A stretch of DNA of 64,000 bases, from positions 19,425-83,424 of the forward strand of contig CAZBWV010000051.1 in the NCBI GenBank assembly GCA_964495805.1. Direction: 5' to 3'. Origin of the DNA: JALXCH01 sp964495805. GTDB lineage: Bacteria > Calditrichota > Calditrichia > RBG-13-44-9. The translations under genes and the position numbers were made by a program. Below the pieces are notes generated by a model. That model saw only the letters and a list, made by a program, of their open reading frames with translations. It was not told the DNA's origin and did no database searches. This document shows positions 9,351-18,557 of the stretch, piece by piece; the first letter of the stretch is position 1; each line of letters opens with the position of its first letter.

Positions 9351-11792
9351 GTGAAAGAAAGTTTTCACAAAACGGAATTCCTCCGGGAAGGATGGCGGCT
9401 TGAACCGCTCACTTTACGGGATGCCCCGGCGGATTTCTCCCTCCCGGAGGAAGGATTACCCGTACAGGTACCCGGCAACGTGCACGCCGATTTACTAAAC
9501 GCTGGTTTGATTCCCGACCCGTTTTACGGGGACAATGAAAAGCGCGTCCGCTGGGTTCAGCAAAGCGATTGGTGTTATCAGCGGGAAGTAAATCTGCCTC
9601 AATCGTTTGATGCGAAAAAGCCAATTTATCTGGTATTTCAGGGAGTGGACACGGTTGCGAATATCTTCTGGAACGGGGAGGAGTTGCTGCACACGGAGAA
9701 TATGTTTCGCTCCTATCGGGTGCGTTTACCACAGGTGCATTCTACGGGGAATCGCCTGCGGGTGGAGCTCTTTTCACCGGTTCGGTTTGCCCGGGAGCAG
9801 GAAAGGGTACATGGCAGATTGCCCGCTGCGGAATTTGCTGCCCGGGTTTATCTTCGTAAGGCTCAGTATTCATTTGGCTGGGATTGGGGACCATCCCTGC
9901 CCACCATGGGGTTATGGCGGCCGGTGGTTTTATGGCAGCCCGAACGTGCCTGGGTGGAAACGATACGCTTCCATACTGCCCGGCTTGAGTCGGACCGTGC
10001 ACGGGTGATGGTGGAAGTGGAGGTACAGGGTGAATGGCGAGAAACGGATTCCGTGCAGATTTCTCTGGTGGGGAACAAACAGGTGGTGGAACGCCAGGTG
10101 ACGCTGAAAAAATCGGGCAATGTGCAGGTGGAAATGGATGTGCTGCATCCCTGCCTGTGGTGGCCCAACGGAGAGGGTGAACCGTTCCTGTACTCCCTGC
10201 AGGTGCAACTGATTTCCCACAATTTAAACATTCTCGATCGCCAGACCCGACGGGTGGGCATTCGCACCATCCATCTGCAAACCCGGGAGAATGGCCAACC
10301 GGTATTCCGTCTGATGGTCAACGGACGATCCATCTTCGCCCGCGGTGCCAACTGGATTCCCGCACACTCCTTTTTAACCAGAGTCACTCCGGAAACTTAC
10401 CGGGAACTGCTTTCCCGCGCCAGAGAGGCTCACATGAACCTCATCCGGGTGTGGGGCGGGGGCGTGTATGAGAGTGACCTGTTTTATCGGCTTTGTGATG
10501 AACTGGGACTGTTGGTATGGCAGGACTTGATGTTTGCCTGCGGTGTTTATCCCACTCATCCCGAATTTCTTCAGAATGTCCGGGAAGAAGTGCGCCAGAA
10601 TGTGGATCGGTTGCAGCATCACCCCTCCCTGGCACTGTGGTGCGGAAATAACGAAAATCACTGGATATGGTATCGTGATCAGGGCAAAGCGGTAAAGGAA
10701 ATGCCCGATTACATCATTTACCATCGGATTCTACCGGAAGTTTTGCGGGATAAGGACCCACTTCGTCCCTACTGGCCTTCATCTCCGTTCGGAGAGGAAG
10801 ACGATCCCAATCATCCCGGTTCCGGCAATCGCCACCAGTGGGACATCTGGAGTTTTTGGCAGGATTATACCGGGGTTCAGCGGGATGAGAGTTTGTTTGT
10901 TACCGAATTCGGGTTTCAGGCGCCAGCCAATCATTCCACACTGGAACGGGTTATTCCCCCGGTACACCGTTTTCCTCAGAGCCGACTGTTTGAATGGCAT
11001 AACAAACAACAATCCGGTAATGCCCGTCTGTTTCGCTTCCTGGCCGAGCATCTGCCGGTTGCCACGGAATGGGGAGCATTTATCTATCTCACCCAATTGA
11101 ATCAGGCGTTTGCGCTGAAGACCTGCCTGGAGCACTGGCGATGCCGCTGGCCGGAAACTGCCGGAGCAGTGATCTGGCAGCTTAATGATTGCTGGCCGGT
11201 GAGCAGCTGGTCGCTGATTGATTCGGAATTAAAGCCAAAACTGTCTTATTATCAGGTAAAACAGACGTTTGCTCCGTATCTTGTGGTGGCTGTGGAGGCA
11301 AATGGAGAGCGACACTGGCAGTTTCGCAATTTTGCTCGCCAGGATTTTCGAGGAAGGGTAACGTACCATCTGCTGGAGCTTTCCTCCGGTTTGCTGCTGG
11401 ATGAGGTAGAAGAACCAATCCGTATTCCTGCGAACGGAAGGCTGAGCGGTCATCCGATTTCAGAAGGAGATGATCGGATTTCGGTGGTAAGTTTGTGGCG
11501 CGATGATGGGAAGTTACTCTCCCGCAACTGGTGGACCGCACTCCCCTACAAATACCTGCGTTCTCGCGATCCGTTGTTGAATTTGATGGTGGAAAAAGAT
11601 CAGCTTTACATTTCCGCTCAACGATTGGCATTATTTGTCATGCTGGAGCACCCGGCACTAACGTTTGTGGAGAACGGATTCATTCTGTTACCCGGAGAAC
11701 GGCGGCGGGTGGCCAGCGTCGAGAAAAATCGGGTGATGCCGGAGTTAGAAGAAGTACGCATCTGGTGCCTGAACTATTTTTTACAGCGTTAA
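9351..11792 (+). CDS. GH2 family beta-mannosidase
   Basis: This 813-aa protein has no signal peptide and is likely cytoplasmic. The order is the GH2 sugar-binding jelly roll (1-200), an Ig-like domain and the TIM barrel. RVWGGGVYESD starts the barrel core. The acid/base is Glu435 in WCGNNEN and the nucleophile is Glu519 in FVTEFG, which are the mannosidase versions of the GH2 motifs. Length is normal (800-900 aa). It starts with GTG two bases after the previous stop. It would release mannose from beta-mannosides imported by the upstream transporter, alongside GH130. Confidence 0.93.
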   Translation: MKESFHKTEFLREGWRLEPLTLRDAPADFSLPEEGLPVQVPGNVHADLLNAGLIPDPFYGDNEKRVRWVQQSDWCYQREVNLPQSFDAKKPIYLVFQGVDTVANIFWNGEELLHTENMFRSYRVRLPQVHSTGNRLRVELFSPVRFAREQERVHGRLPAAEFAARVYLRKAQYSFGWDWGPSLPTMGLWRPVVLWQPERAWVETIRFHTARLESDRARVMVEVEVQGEWRETDSVQISLVGNKQVVERQVTLKKSGNVQVEMDVLHPCLWWPNGEGEPFLYSLQVQLISHNLNILDRQTRRVGIRTIHLQTRENGQPVFRLMVNGRSIFARGANWIPAHSFLTRVTPETYRELLSRAREAHMNLIRVWGGGVYESDLFYRLCDELGLLVWQDLMFACGVYPTHPEFLQNVREEVRQNVDRLQHHPSLALWCGNNENHWIWYRDQGKAVKEMPDYIIYHRILPEVLRDKDPLRPYWPSSPFGEEDDPNHPGSGNRHQWDIWSFWQDYTGVQRDESLFVTEFGFQAPANHSTLERVIPPVHRFPQSRLFEWHNKQQSGNARLFRFLAEHLPVATEWGAFIYLTQLNQAFALKTCLEHWRCRWPETAGAVIWQLNDCWPVSSWSLIDSELKPKLSYYQVKQTFAPYLVVAVEANGERHWQFRNFARQDFRGRVTYHLLELSSGLLLDEVEEPIRIPANGRLSGHPISEGDDRISVVSLWRDDGKLLSRNWWTALPYKYLRSRDPLLNLMVEKDQLYISAQRLALFVMLEHPALTFVENGFILLPGERRRVASVEKNRVMPELEEVRIWCLNYFLQR

Positions 11793-11811
11793 AACATGAT
11801 TGAAAAAACAG

Positions 11812-11840
11812 TTGATTTACCGGGAGCGCGGTGTTAAATT
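11812..11840 (+). promoter_or_regulatory. sigma70-type promoter of tRNA-Phe
   Basis: TTGATT (11812-11817), a 17-base spacer and TAAATT (11835-11840) lie just upstream of the tRNA. A GCGCGC block at 11843-11848 sits where the discriminator would be, which is common in stably expressed, stringently controlled RNA genes. It shows that this genome uses ordinary sigma70-like elements at least here. Confidence 0.65.
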
Positions 11841-11858
11841 TTGCGCGCAAAATATGGC

Positions 11859-11934
<76 letters not shown>

Positions 11935-11940
11935 GCGAAC

Positions 11941-11969
11941 AAAGGGCTTGCCTGTGCAAGCCCTTTTGA
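11941..11969 (+). terminator. intrinsic terminator after tRNA-Phe
   Basis: A perfect 11-bp stem (11941-11951 with 11956-11966) around the loop CTGT is followed by TTTTGATTTTT. It lies seven bases after the tRNA CCA. It may also stop transcripts coming from the opposite-strand gene ending at 12016, although the T-tract on that strand is weak. Confidence 0.88.
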
Positions 11970-12015
11970 TTTTTCACACCCCAATTTCCACGAAATATCC
12001 GTGCATTCCCCATTT

Positions 12016-13377
12016 TTACTTCAATAACAACACCTTGCGAACCCGATAGTGATTCCGCCAGCGCGCCCGGATAAAATAGATGCCACCGGGAAGGTGCTCC
12101 ATCTCTATGGGAATGGTGTGAACTCCTGTGAGAAAGAAACGGTGCAGAGCGGGACGAACCACCTTCCCCTGCACGTCAATTATTTCGATGGTTACACTCC
12201 CGGGGCGGGGAAGGGAGATGGGCAAAATGGTGCGAGAGTTAAAAGGATTGGGATAATTGATACCCAGCCTGAACCTCCCTGGTAATTGCTGATCCGATTC
12301 CCCCCGGGAAACCGAAACGGTGGGACAACTGCCATAGTCGAACAGGTAATACAGACCGCAATCCGATAAGTAAATACCGGAATGGGAATGTCCCACACCC
12401 GGAATGATGGCCAGTTCCTGAGTGGCGAAAATGGTGTTTCCAAAATAGTATTTGAGAAAGTTGAAATAGATGATTCCCCGCTCCAGGCGCTGGGAGCCCT
12501 GCAACATTGCTGCGCAGCTCACGTCCAGCCAGGGATCGTTGGGATTGGTGTCCTCCTCACCCAGCAAATAAATCACATTGCGGCCGGGATACTGTGCACG
12601 AATCTGAGTAGCCCCCACACTGCTCATGTAGCTGTTCAACCCCTCCAGCCCGTAGCGGTACTGGTTGTAAGTGGGGCAGGCCTGAATGACGTTGTAAGGA
12701 GGTACAGCAAACTGGGTGTAGGAGCCTTGCACGTGCCGTTCGCTGTTGAAATATAGGTAGGAGGAAGGATTTGCCACCACACAGCGTACGGTAATCCCGA
12801 AGTGTGTTTTCAGATAGTCAATCATGGGACTCCCCGCGGCGTAGCGGTTAACGTACTGCCCGCCTGCGGAATGTCCTGCCACCACAATGGTTTGCAGGTT
12901 GGGATTGTTACTGGCCAGTAAGTACAGCAGGGAATCCATCACCGCGAAAGAACTGATGCGAAAAGGGCGCGGATGCGAAGTGGTGCTTTTGGATTTGTGC
13001 CCGATTTTCCATCCCGAAGTACTCCAGAACAGAATATTGGAAGGCAGGTTGTGGGCGGAGATGTCCACTTCCACCAGAAATTGCGGAGCAATGAGAATGA
13101 TGTTGGAAGACGGCACATACGCGTGACTGGCGGCAGTTTGCAGAGTGCTGTAATAGGTGTTGGCGTTCCGGGTGGCTCCGTGAATGAGGATTACTGCCCG
13201 GGTAACTGCGGTGTATTGATAATACAATGGCTTGCTGCGGTAAAAGGGAATGTACAGCGTGTCGTTCTGAACCTCCACACCAAACCGGTAGGGCGCCACC
13301 ACCGACACCGGATCGGTGGCGAAAACGGTTCCCCACAGAAGGAAAAAAATTGTGCTAATAAAAATGAACAGTTTCAT
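12016..13377 (-). CDS. secreted alpha/beta hydrolase with C-terminal sorting domain
   Basis: This 453-aa protein has a signal peptide (cleavage near VFA-TD). It has an alpha/beta-hydrolase core with the oxyanion strand AVILIHGATRN, nucleophile elbow VVAGHSAGG, a probable acid in LLGEEDTN and a histidine in IPGVGHSHSG. The last 80 residues are a type IX-like sorting domain (NYPNPFNSRTILP). It is the last gene of the minus-strand peptidase operon, 22 bp after thrC. Family members include esterases and peptidases; the substrate cannot be told. Confidence 0.8.
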   Translation of the reverse strand: MKLFIFISTIFFLLWGTVFATDPVSVVAPYRFGVEVQNDTLYIPFYRSKPLYYQYTAVTRAVILIHGATRNANTYYSTLQTAASHAYVPSSNIILIAPQFLVEVDISAHNLPSNILFWSTSGWKIGHKSKSTTSHPRPFRISSFAVMDSLLYLLASNNPNLQTIVVAGHSAGGQYVNRYAAGSPMIDYLKTHFGITVRCVVANPSSYLYFNSERHVQGSYTQFAVPPYNVIQACPTYNQYRYGLEGLNSYMSSVGATQIRAQYPGRNVIYLLGEEDTNPNDPWLDVSCAAMLQGSQRLERGIIYFNFLKYYFGNTIFATQELAIIPGVGHSHSGIYLSDCGLYYLFDYGSCPTVSVSRGESDQQLPGRFRLGINYPNPFNSRTILPISLPRPGSVTIEIIDVQGKVVRPALHRFFLTGVHTIPIEMEHLPGGIYFIRARWRNHYRVRKVLLLK

Positions 13378-13399
13378 GAAAGGCTCCTTAAACTTCTGT

Positions 13400-14551
13400 T
13401 TACACCGAACGGATCCGACGGTGAATTCTCTGGAGTTCGGGTACTGCTTTCAGTGCACTGCCGGTAAAAATAGCCACCACATTCTCTTCCGTTTCGATCA
13501 GGCCATCGGCTTGCAAATGCCGCAGTCCCGGGAGGACCACCGCAGAGGTGGGTTCCACCAAAATGCCTTTGCGATGAAGTTCCTGCGTTCCCCGAACGAT
13601 TTCCTCTTCGCTCACGGCTGTAATAGCGCCTCCGGTTTCCCGGACAATAGTTAAAACCATTTCCCCGCGAATGGGTGTTTCTGCCGCGATGCCTTCGGCC
13701 AGAGTGGGTGCGATTTGGGCGGATTTTTCCGGTTGAAGAAGCCCCTTACGGAAGGCCTGGTACAGGGGAGCGCAATGGAGTGCCTGCACCCCCATCATTC
13801 GCGGAAGGCGGGAAATAACCCCGGCCTGCTGAAGTTCTCGAAAACCGTGGTACACCCCGATGAACAATCCGCCAAATCCCAGCGGCAGAATTACCACTTC
13901 CGGTGCCTGCCAGCGGAGTTGTTCGGCAATTTCGAAAGCAATGGTTTTCAGTCCTTCCAGAAAGAAAGGGTTCCAGTTGTGAGAAGCGTAGAATGTATGC
14001 CGAACAGCTTTTAGAATAGCCTGGGCGGTTTCTGCCCGACTACCCGGGATGCGATGAACCTGTGCACCGGTAAATTCCATCTGAGCAATCTTGCCGGAGG
14101 AAGCATGTGCGGGGGTGTAAATTTCGCAACGGATACCAGCATGTGCCGCGTAGGCAGAAAGCGCCGAACCGGCATTCCCGGAAGAATCCTCCACACAGCG
14201 GGAAATGCCGATTTCCTTTAAAAAGCTAACCAGCACACTGGCTCCGCGATCTTTAAAGGAACCGGTGGGAGAAACATATTCCAGCTTACCCAGGAGGTTC
14301 CCCCGGAGCCGGGGAATGGGGATGAGCGGTGTCATCCCCTCTCCCAGCGACACCACTGCTGCGGAATCCTCAATGGGAAGGGCGGTGCGATACCGCCACA
14401 TGGAGTACTGTCCGGACTGAATCTGATCCGGTCGGAATCGTGCCTGGCTCTCCAGCGTTAGATAGCTGCCACAATCGCAGCGAAATCGCTGCTCGGTAAT
14501 GGAATAGGTTTGCCCGCATCGGGGGCAGCGGTATCTCCGTTTCATGAGCAT
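13400..14551 (-). CDS. thrC: threonine synthase-like PLP enzyme
   Basis: This 383-aa protein is a fold-type II PLP enzyme of the threonine synthase family, which converts O-phosphohomoserine to threonine. The N-terminus has a zinc-ribbon-like CPRCG...CDCG pair (residues 9-28), often seen in archaeal-type ThrC. The PLP lysine is Lys100 in PTGSFKDRGA. Length fits the short ThrC class. ATGs at 14551 and 14545 are both possible. The surrounding genes are peptidases and a transporter rather than homoserine genes, so a related catabolic lyase role is possible. Confidence 0.85.
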   Translation of the reverse strand: MLMKRRYRCPRCGQTYSITEQRFRCDCGSYLTLESQARFRPDQIQSGQYSMWRYRTALPIEDSAAVVSLGEGMTPLIPIPRLRGNLLGKLEYVSPTGSFKDRGASVLVSFLKEIGISRCVEDSSGNAGSALSAYAAHAGIRCEIYTPAHASSGKIAQMEFTGAQVHRIPGSRAETAQAILKAVRHTFYASHNWNPFFLEGLKTIAFEIAEQLRWQAPEVVILPLGFGGLFIGVYHGFRELQQAGVISRLPRMMGVQALHCAPLYQAFRKGLLQPEKSAQIAPTLAEGIAAETPIRGEMVLTIVRETGGAITAVSEEEIVRGTQELHRKGILVEPTSAVVLPGLRHLQADGLIETEENVVAIFTGSALKAVPELQRIHRRIRSV

Positions 14552-14574
14552 GTTCGCGAAATATTTTTCCCTGA

Positions 14575-17166
14575 TTAGTGATTCAAAAAAAGCACGCTTC
14601 GTTGAATACTGTTAAACAGCAACCGGTAGGTTCCGTGGGTCTGGGCGCGGTGTTGAATCCGGATGCCGAACAGAATGATGAAACCTTTGCCGTAGCGAAT
14701 TTCCACAATGGCCGGTTGACCGGCGATGTGTTCTTCGCCCATCAGCCAGCCGCTTTCCAGTACGGGGGAATCCGCATAGCGGGAAACGACAGTGGCTTGC
14801 ACCGGTACCAATTCTTTCCCATCCGGTTGCTCCACGGTGAACACCTGCGAGCGGTTGAAATACCCGGAAAACCATTCCGGCATGCCGTACCCAACCGGAT
14901 GCGATGGGTTCAGGTGCAGGCGCAGAATGGAACCACTGCAAAAAAATTGCTCGCGCCCCAGTCCCTTCAGGGCATCCCGTACCGGCACCTGAAAATAGGT
15001 AAGGACGAACCGGCTGGAACGATCGTTACAGATTAACGTGCCACCTGCTTCCACAAATTCTTTAAGATGCTGAATGCCCGTCTCCCCGATGCCTCCGGTG
15101 TACCGGGGGAAGGTGGTTCCTGGTTTCCGGCCCTGTACAATAGTGCTCGGCCGGAGGGAAGGTAAAATCAGGCAATCGAACTGCTCATGAAGCCGACCGG
15201 CGCGGATGTCCTGATTGTGCACCACCTGATAGCGGTACTCGAAATCGTCCAGTACATACCGCATCCACCCCTCGTCGATGCTGGCAGTCCAGGGCTGGAA
15301 AATGGCAATGCGTGGTTCCCGCAGGAGATGCAGTGCCTGCTGCAACCGCTGGTCGGGTTCGGGAATGGCGATGGGGGAGACGGACAGGCTGTCTAACAAA
15401 GGTTTAAGCCGGGAAGCGGAGGCACGGATGATCAGTGAACCTTCCGGGATGCGTTGATCCTGAAGCGTCCAGGGGACTGCTCCGGTGTAGATTTGCATCG
15501 GAATGCCAGCGCGAAACAACCGGTTTTCCAGCCGAAACTGGTCGTTCTGTCCGGCCGGTAGCAAATAGGTGTTTCCTTTTCCCCGAAGCTTTCCCTGCGG
15601 AAAAGGGATTTCCGATAGCAATCTGGTCTTGCACTGAAACGGATGCTGAACCGCAGTGTAATTGACACCCATGAGCAGAGGAAACGTCCAGCCGGCGACG
15701 TCGTACGGGGATTCGATGGGGCATCCTCTGGGGGTGGGCGGAACAGGATAGTGCTGAATCTCCATCATATCCATGAGATGGGGACGATAAGGTTGTGCGC
15801 AGTACATGATGTAAGTACCCGCCGGGTAGCGAATGCCATCTGCCCGGAAAGGCTGGCTTGCCTGATGCACTTCAATGCCGGTGGCATGCAGCCGTTCCAG
15901 CATCTGGTAAGCGGATTCCGGATCGCGCTGGTCAGCCGGGATGATCCAGGCAAAGGGTGGTTCGCTGCGCCCTTTTGCCAGGGCATCCCGCCCCATTTGC
16001 AGGTAATTCCGTTGCAGCAGATCATGAAAACGGGCGACGTAAGTAAGCAATGCCATGGCCGAAGTTTTTTCGTAGTCCACAATGTCGCGCAGATGCCACC
16101 ATCCTCCCGGCCAGGGATCGGGGAAATTCACCGTCATAGTATAAGCGGGCATTCCGCGGCCGCCGCCCACTAACTGTTCCGGTTTCCAGAAGATGGGCGA
16201 GGCCATGTTTGCGCTGGCTGCTTCGGACAAAAGTCCCAGAATGTTGTGCCGCTGGGGAGTGGTGCGAAAACCACCCGCCCAGTAGTTATCGAAACTCACC
16301 TCCTGTACCACACCGGTCATGCCCCGGGCGGTCAGTGCCTGTGCCATCTGACCTCCCACCACGTGGAGCATCCGTTCAATGAGCGGATGCGTATTGGGAT
16401 TTTTGGGGTCATGAAAGGGTGGAAGAAATAGTCGGTAGCTGTTTTTGCGCGTCTGATGGATGTCCCACACCACGGTGGGAAACCATTCCCGATACAGCAT
16501 TCGGGTAACCAGGCGAGTTTCCTTCAGGTTCAGCATAAACCAGTCCCGGTTGTTGTCGTGTCCGGCATATTTGTGGTACAACCAGGGCGGGAACGAACCT
16601 TCCCAGGGAGTATGAAGCGTCTGTTTGTAGTATTCCGCTACCATCTGCTGGCCGTCGGGATTGGCACAGGGAATCAGCAACACGATGGTTTTGTCCAGAA
16701 TTTCGCGAATTTCCGGTGAATCACCGCTGGCCAGGTCGTAAGCCAGTTCCATAGCCATCTGGCTGGCAGCCACCTCGGTGGAATGAATCTGGCAATTTAG
16801 CAACACCACCGGTTTGCTTTCCCGAATCAGGCGTTCTTCTTCCCGGGTATTTTGAATCAAGCGCGGATCGGCTAATTTGTGCTGATTCTCCCTGTGTACT
16901 TCCAGTTGGTGCAGGGTAGCAGGATGGGCAATCTCCACCAACAGGAACGGCTTCCCCAGGGTGGTTTTCCCCAGCTCCCGTACGCGAATCCTTTCGGAGT
17001 GTTGATCCAGTTGATAAAAATAAGTCACGATGGAATCCCAGGGAGCCAGTTTAAAGTCGCTTCCCATGCGGTACCCAAAAAATGCTTCCGGAGCGGGAAT
17101 TGACTGACTCCACGTTAGGGTGTAAAGATAGAGGACGAGCCCTATCCATTTAAACAGTTGCTTCAT
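14575..17166 (-). CDS. M14 family zinc carboxypeptidase, secreted, with C-terminal GATase-like domain
   Basis: This 863-aa protein has a signal peptide (TLTWSQS) and a carboxypeptidase A-like domain. Its zinc ligands are His129 and Glu132 in QIHSTEVA and His238 in WDIHQT. The substrate-site motif GHDNNRDWFM lies between them. The C-terminal third (IAIFQPWTASIDEGWMRYVLDD, EAGGTLICNDRSS) looks like the class I glutamine-amidotransferase-like domain that trails many large M14 proteins. It likely removes C-terminal residues from peptides in the periplasm or outside. It lies between iadA and thrC in the same operon. Confidence 0.88.
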   Translation of the reverse strand: MKQLFKWIGLVLYLYTLTWSQSIPAPEAFFGYRMGSDFKLAPWDSIVTYFYQLDQHSERIRVRELGKTTLGKPFLLVEIAHPATLHQLEVHRENQHKLADPRLIQNTREEERLIRESKPVVLLNCQIHSTEVAASQMAMELAYDLASGDSPEIREILDKTIVLLIPCANPDGQQMVAEYYKQTLHTPWEGSFPPWLYHKYAGHDNNRDWFMLNLKETRLVTRMLYREWFPTVVWDIHQTRKNSYRLFLPPFHDPKNPNTHPLIERMLHVVGGQMAQALTARGMTGVVQEVSFDNYWAGGFRTTPQRHNILGLLSEAASANMASPIFWKPEQLVGGGRGMPAYTMTVNFPDPWPGGWWHLRDIVDYEKTSAMALLTYVARFHDLLQRNYLQMGRDALAKGRSEPPFAWIIPADQRDPESAYQMLERLHATGIEVHQASQPFRADGIRYPAGTYIMYCAQPYRPHLMDMMEIQHYPVPPTPRGCPIESPYDVAGWTFPLLMGVNYTAVQHPFQCKTRLLSEIPFPQGKLRGKGNTYLLPAGQNDQFRLENRLFRAGIPMQIYTGAVPWTLQDQRIPEGSLIIRASASRLKPLLDSLSVSPIAIPEPDQRLQQALHLLREPRIAIFQPWTASIDEGWMRYVLDDFEYRYQVVHNQDIRAGRLHEQFDCLILPSLRPSTIVQGRKPGTTFPRYTGGIGETGIQHLKEFVEAGGTLICNDRSSRFVLTYFQVPVRDALKGLGREQFFCSGSILRLHLNPSHPVGYGMPEWFSGYFNRSQVFTVEQPDGKELVPVQATVVSRYADSPVLESGWLMGEEHIAGQPAIVEIRYGKGFIILFGIRIQHRAQTHGTYRLLFNSIQRSVLFLNH

Positions 17167-17252
17167 TCCGTACTCCTGAATCGATGCCCGTGGTTTTTTC
17201 CACGAATATACGTTCTTTTGTTTTACGGAGGGAACCTTTTTCTTGACCGGGC

Positions 17253-18440
17253 TTATTCGGTTTCGAAGGTTCCTCGAACCCGAAGTTTGCTCTGCTGCAT
17301 CAAAATTCGTCCCCGGGCAAATACGGTATCTAAGGAGAAATCCTCCGCATTAATCAGAAGCAGGTCGGCATCTTTCCCTGCTTCGAGCCGACCTTTTCGC
17401 GATAGCCGGAGCAGCGTTGCCGGATTGCTGGTTACCGGAAGCAGGGCGATTTCCGGGGACACCTGATGGCGAGTAACCAGTTCGCGCACTGTCTCCCACA
17501 GTGTTTGAATTTTACCCACACTCAGGCCAACAAGCTGACCCTCATCATTGAAATTGGGGATGCTGCCTTGAGCATCCGAGGAGAAGAGAATATGCGTTGC
17601 CGGAGCACCCTGTTCCAGCAAATAAAGGAACGAAGCTGCCGTGCTGCCCTGTTTTCCGTTCGGAAGCAGAGAAGGGGTACTGGTGGTCAGGTCCACAAAC
17701 CCACCCGGTCGAATATATTCCAGCGCTGCTTTCAGTAACTCCGGGGTGCGATCCATGTGAGTGGGTAAAAGCTGTCGAGCGGGAATATCGGTGTTAGCCA
17801 GAATATCCTGTAGCGTGCGAATATTCCAGGAACCCTTTCCCACATGAAACATCACCAGACCTGCTTTACCGGAGAGTAACCCGGCCACATAAGCCTCGGA
17901 GACAATTTTAAGAATATCGTTGTATGTGGGCTGAGAGGAACGATGGTCGGAGATAGCCACTTCTCCTACCCCGATGATTTTATCCACGAAAATGATATCT
18001 TTCTGGATGGAATCGGTGAGGGTAAGTACCGGTACCTGGTAGGAACCGGTGTAAATGTAGGTGGTGATGCCTTCTTCTTCTAACGCGCGGGCTTTAGCCA
18101 GCAAATCGCTCAAGTTGCGAGTGATGCCATCGGTACCCAGACAACCGACAGCTGTGGTAACACCTGCCTGTACGATTTCCGAAAACTGAATTTCCGGAGT
18201 TCGGGTGCGGAAACCGCCTTCGCCACCTCCCCCAATCAAATGAACGTGATTGTCAATGAATCCGGGCAAGACCAGTTTTCCGCTGGCATCAATCACCTGA
18301 ACGTCGCCGGAGAGGTCGATACGATCCTCCACCGCCGCAATGGTGCCTCCGGCAATTAACACATCTTTTTTCCCCAGATATTCCGGGGCGTACACTTCTC
18401 CCTGTTGAATCAGGTATAGATATCCATTGTCCTCGTCCAT
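17253..18440 (-). CDS. iadA: isoaspartyl dipeptidase (beta-aspartyl peptidase)
   Basis: This 395-aa cytoplasmic amidohydrolase hydrolyses beta-aspartyl dipeptides from damaged proteins. Metal and substrate motifs: HVH (His65, His67), the glycine loop with Glu74, ISDHRSSQPT, FHVGKG, LPTHMDRT and LFSSDAQGS with the catalytic Asp. The position that carries the carbamylated lysine in the E. coli enzyme appears to be Glu160 here (GVGEVAISDHRS); that alignment is from memory. It lies between the NhaC antiporter and an M14 peptidase, fitting a peptide-catabolic operon. Confidence 0.9.
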   Translation of the reverse strand: MDEDNGYLYLIQQGEVYAPEYLGKKDVLIAGGTIAAVEDRIDLSGDVQVIDASGKLVLPGFIDNHVHLIGGGGEGGFRTRTPEIQFSEIVQAGVTTAVGCLGTDGITRNLSDLLAKARALEEEGITTYIYTGSYQVPVLTLTDSIQKDIIFVDKIIGVGEVAISDHRSSQPTYNDILKIVSEAYVAGLLSGKAGLVMFHVGKGSWNIRTLQDILANTDIPARQLLPTHMDRTPELLKAALEYIRPGGFVDLTTSTPSLLPNGKQGSTAASFLYLLEQGAPATHILFSSDAQGSIPNFNDEGQLVGLSVGKIQTLWETVRELVTRHQVSPEIALLPVTSNPATLLRLSRKGRLEAGKDADLLLINAEDFSLDTVFARGRILMQQSKLRVRGTFETE

Positions 18441-18557
18441 GCTTCCTCCTTGTTACCAATTCATGGTTGGTTCAAATTCATGATTTGCTGTGCCTCAAAC
18501 AATTTCTGTGCTGAGAACTTTTGTGCGAGTATATTTCTCTCAATTGAGAATTCAAGG

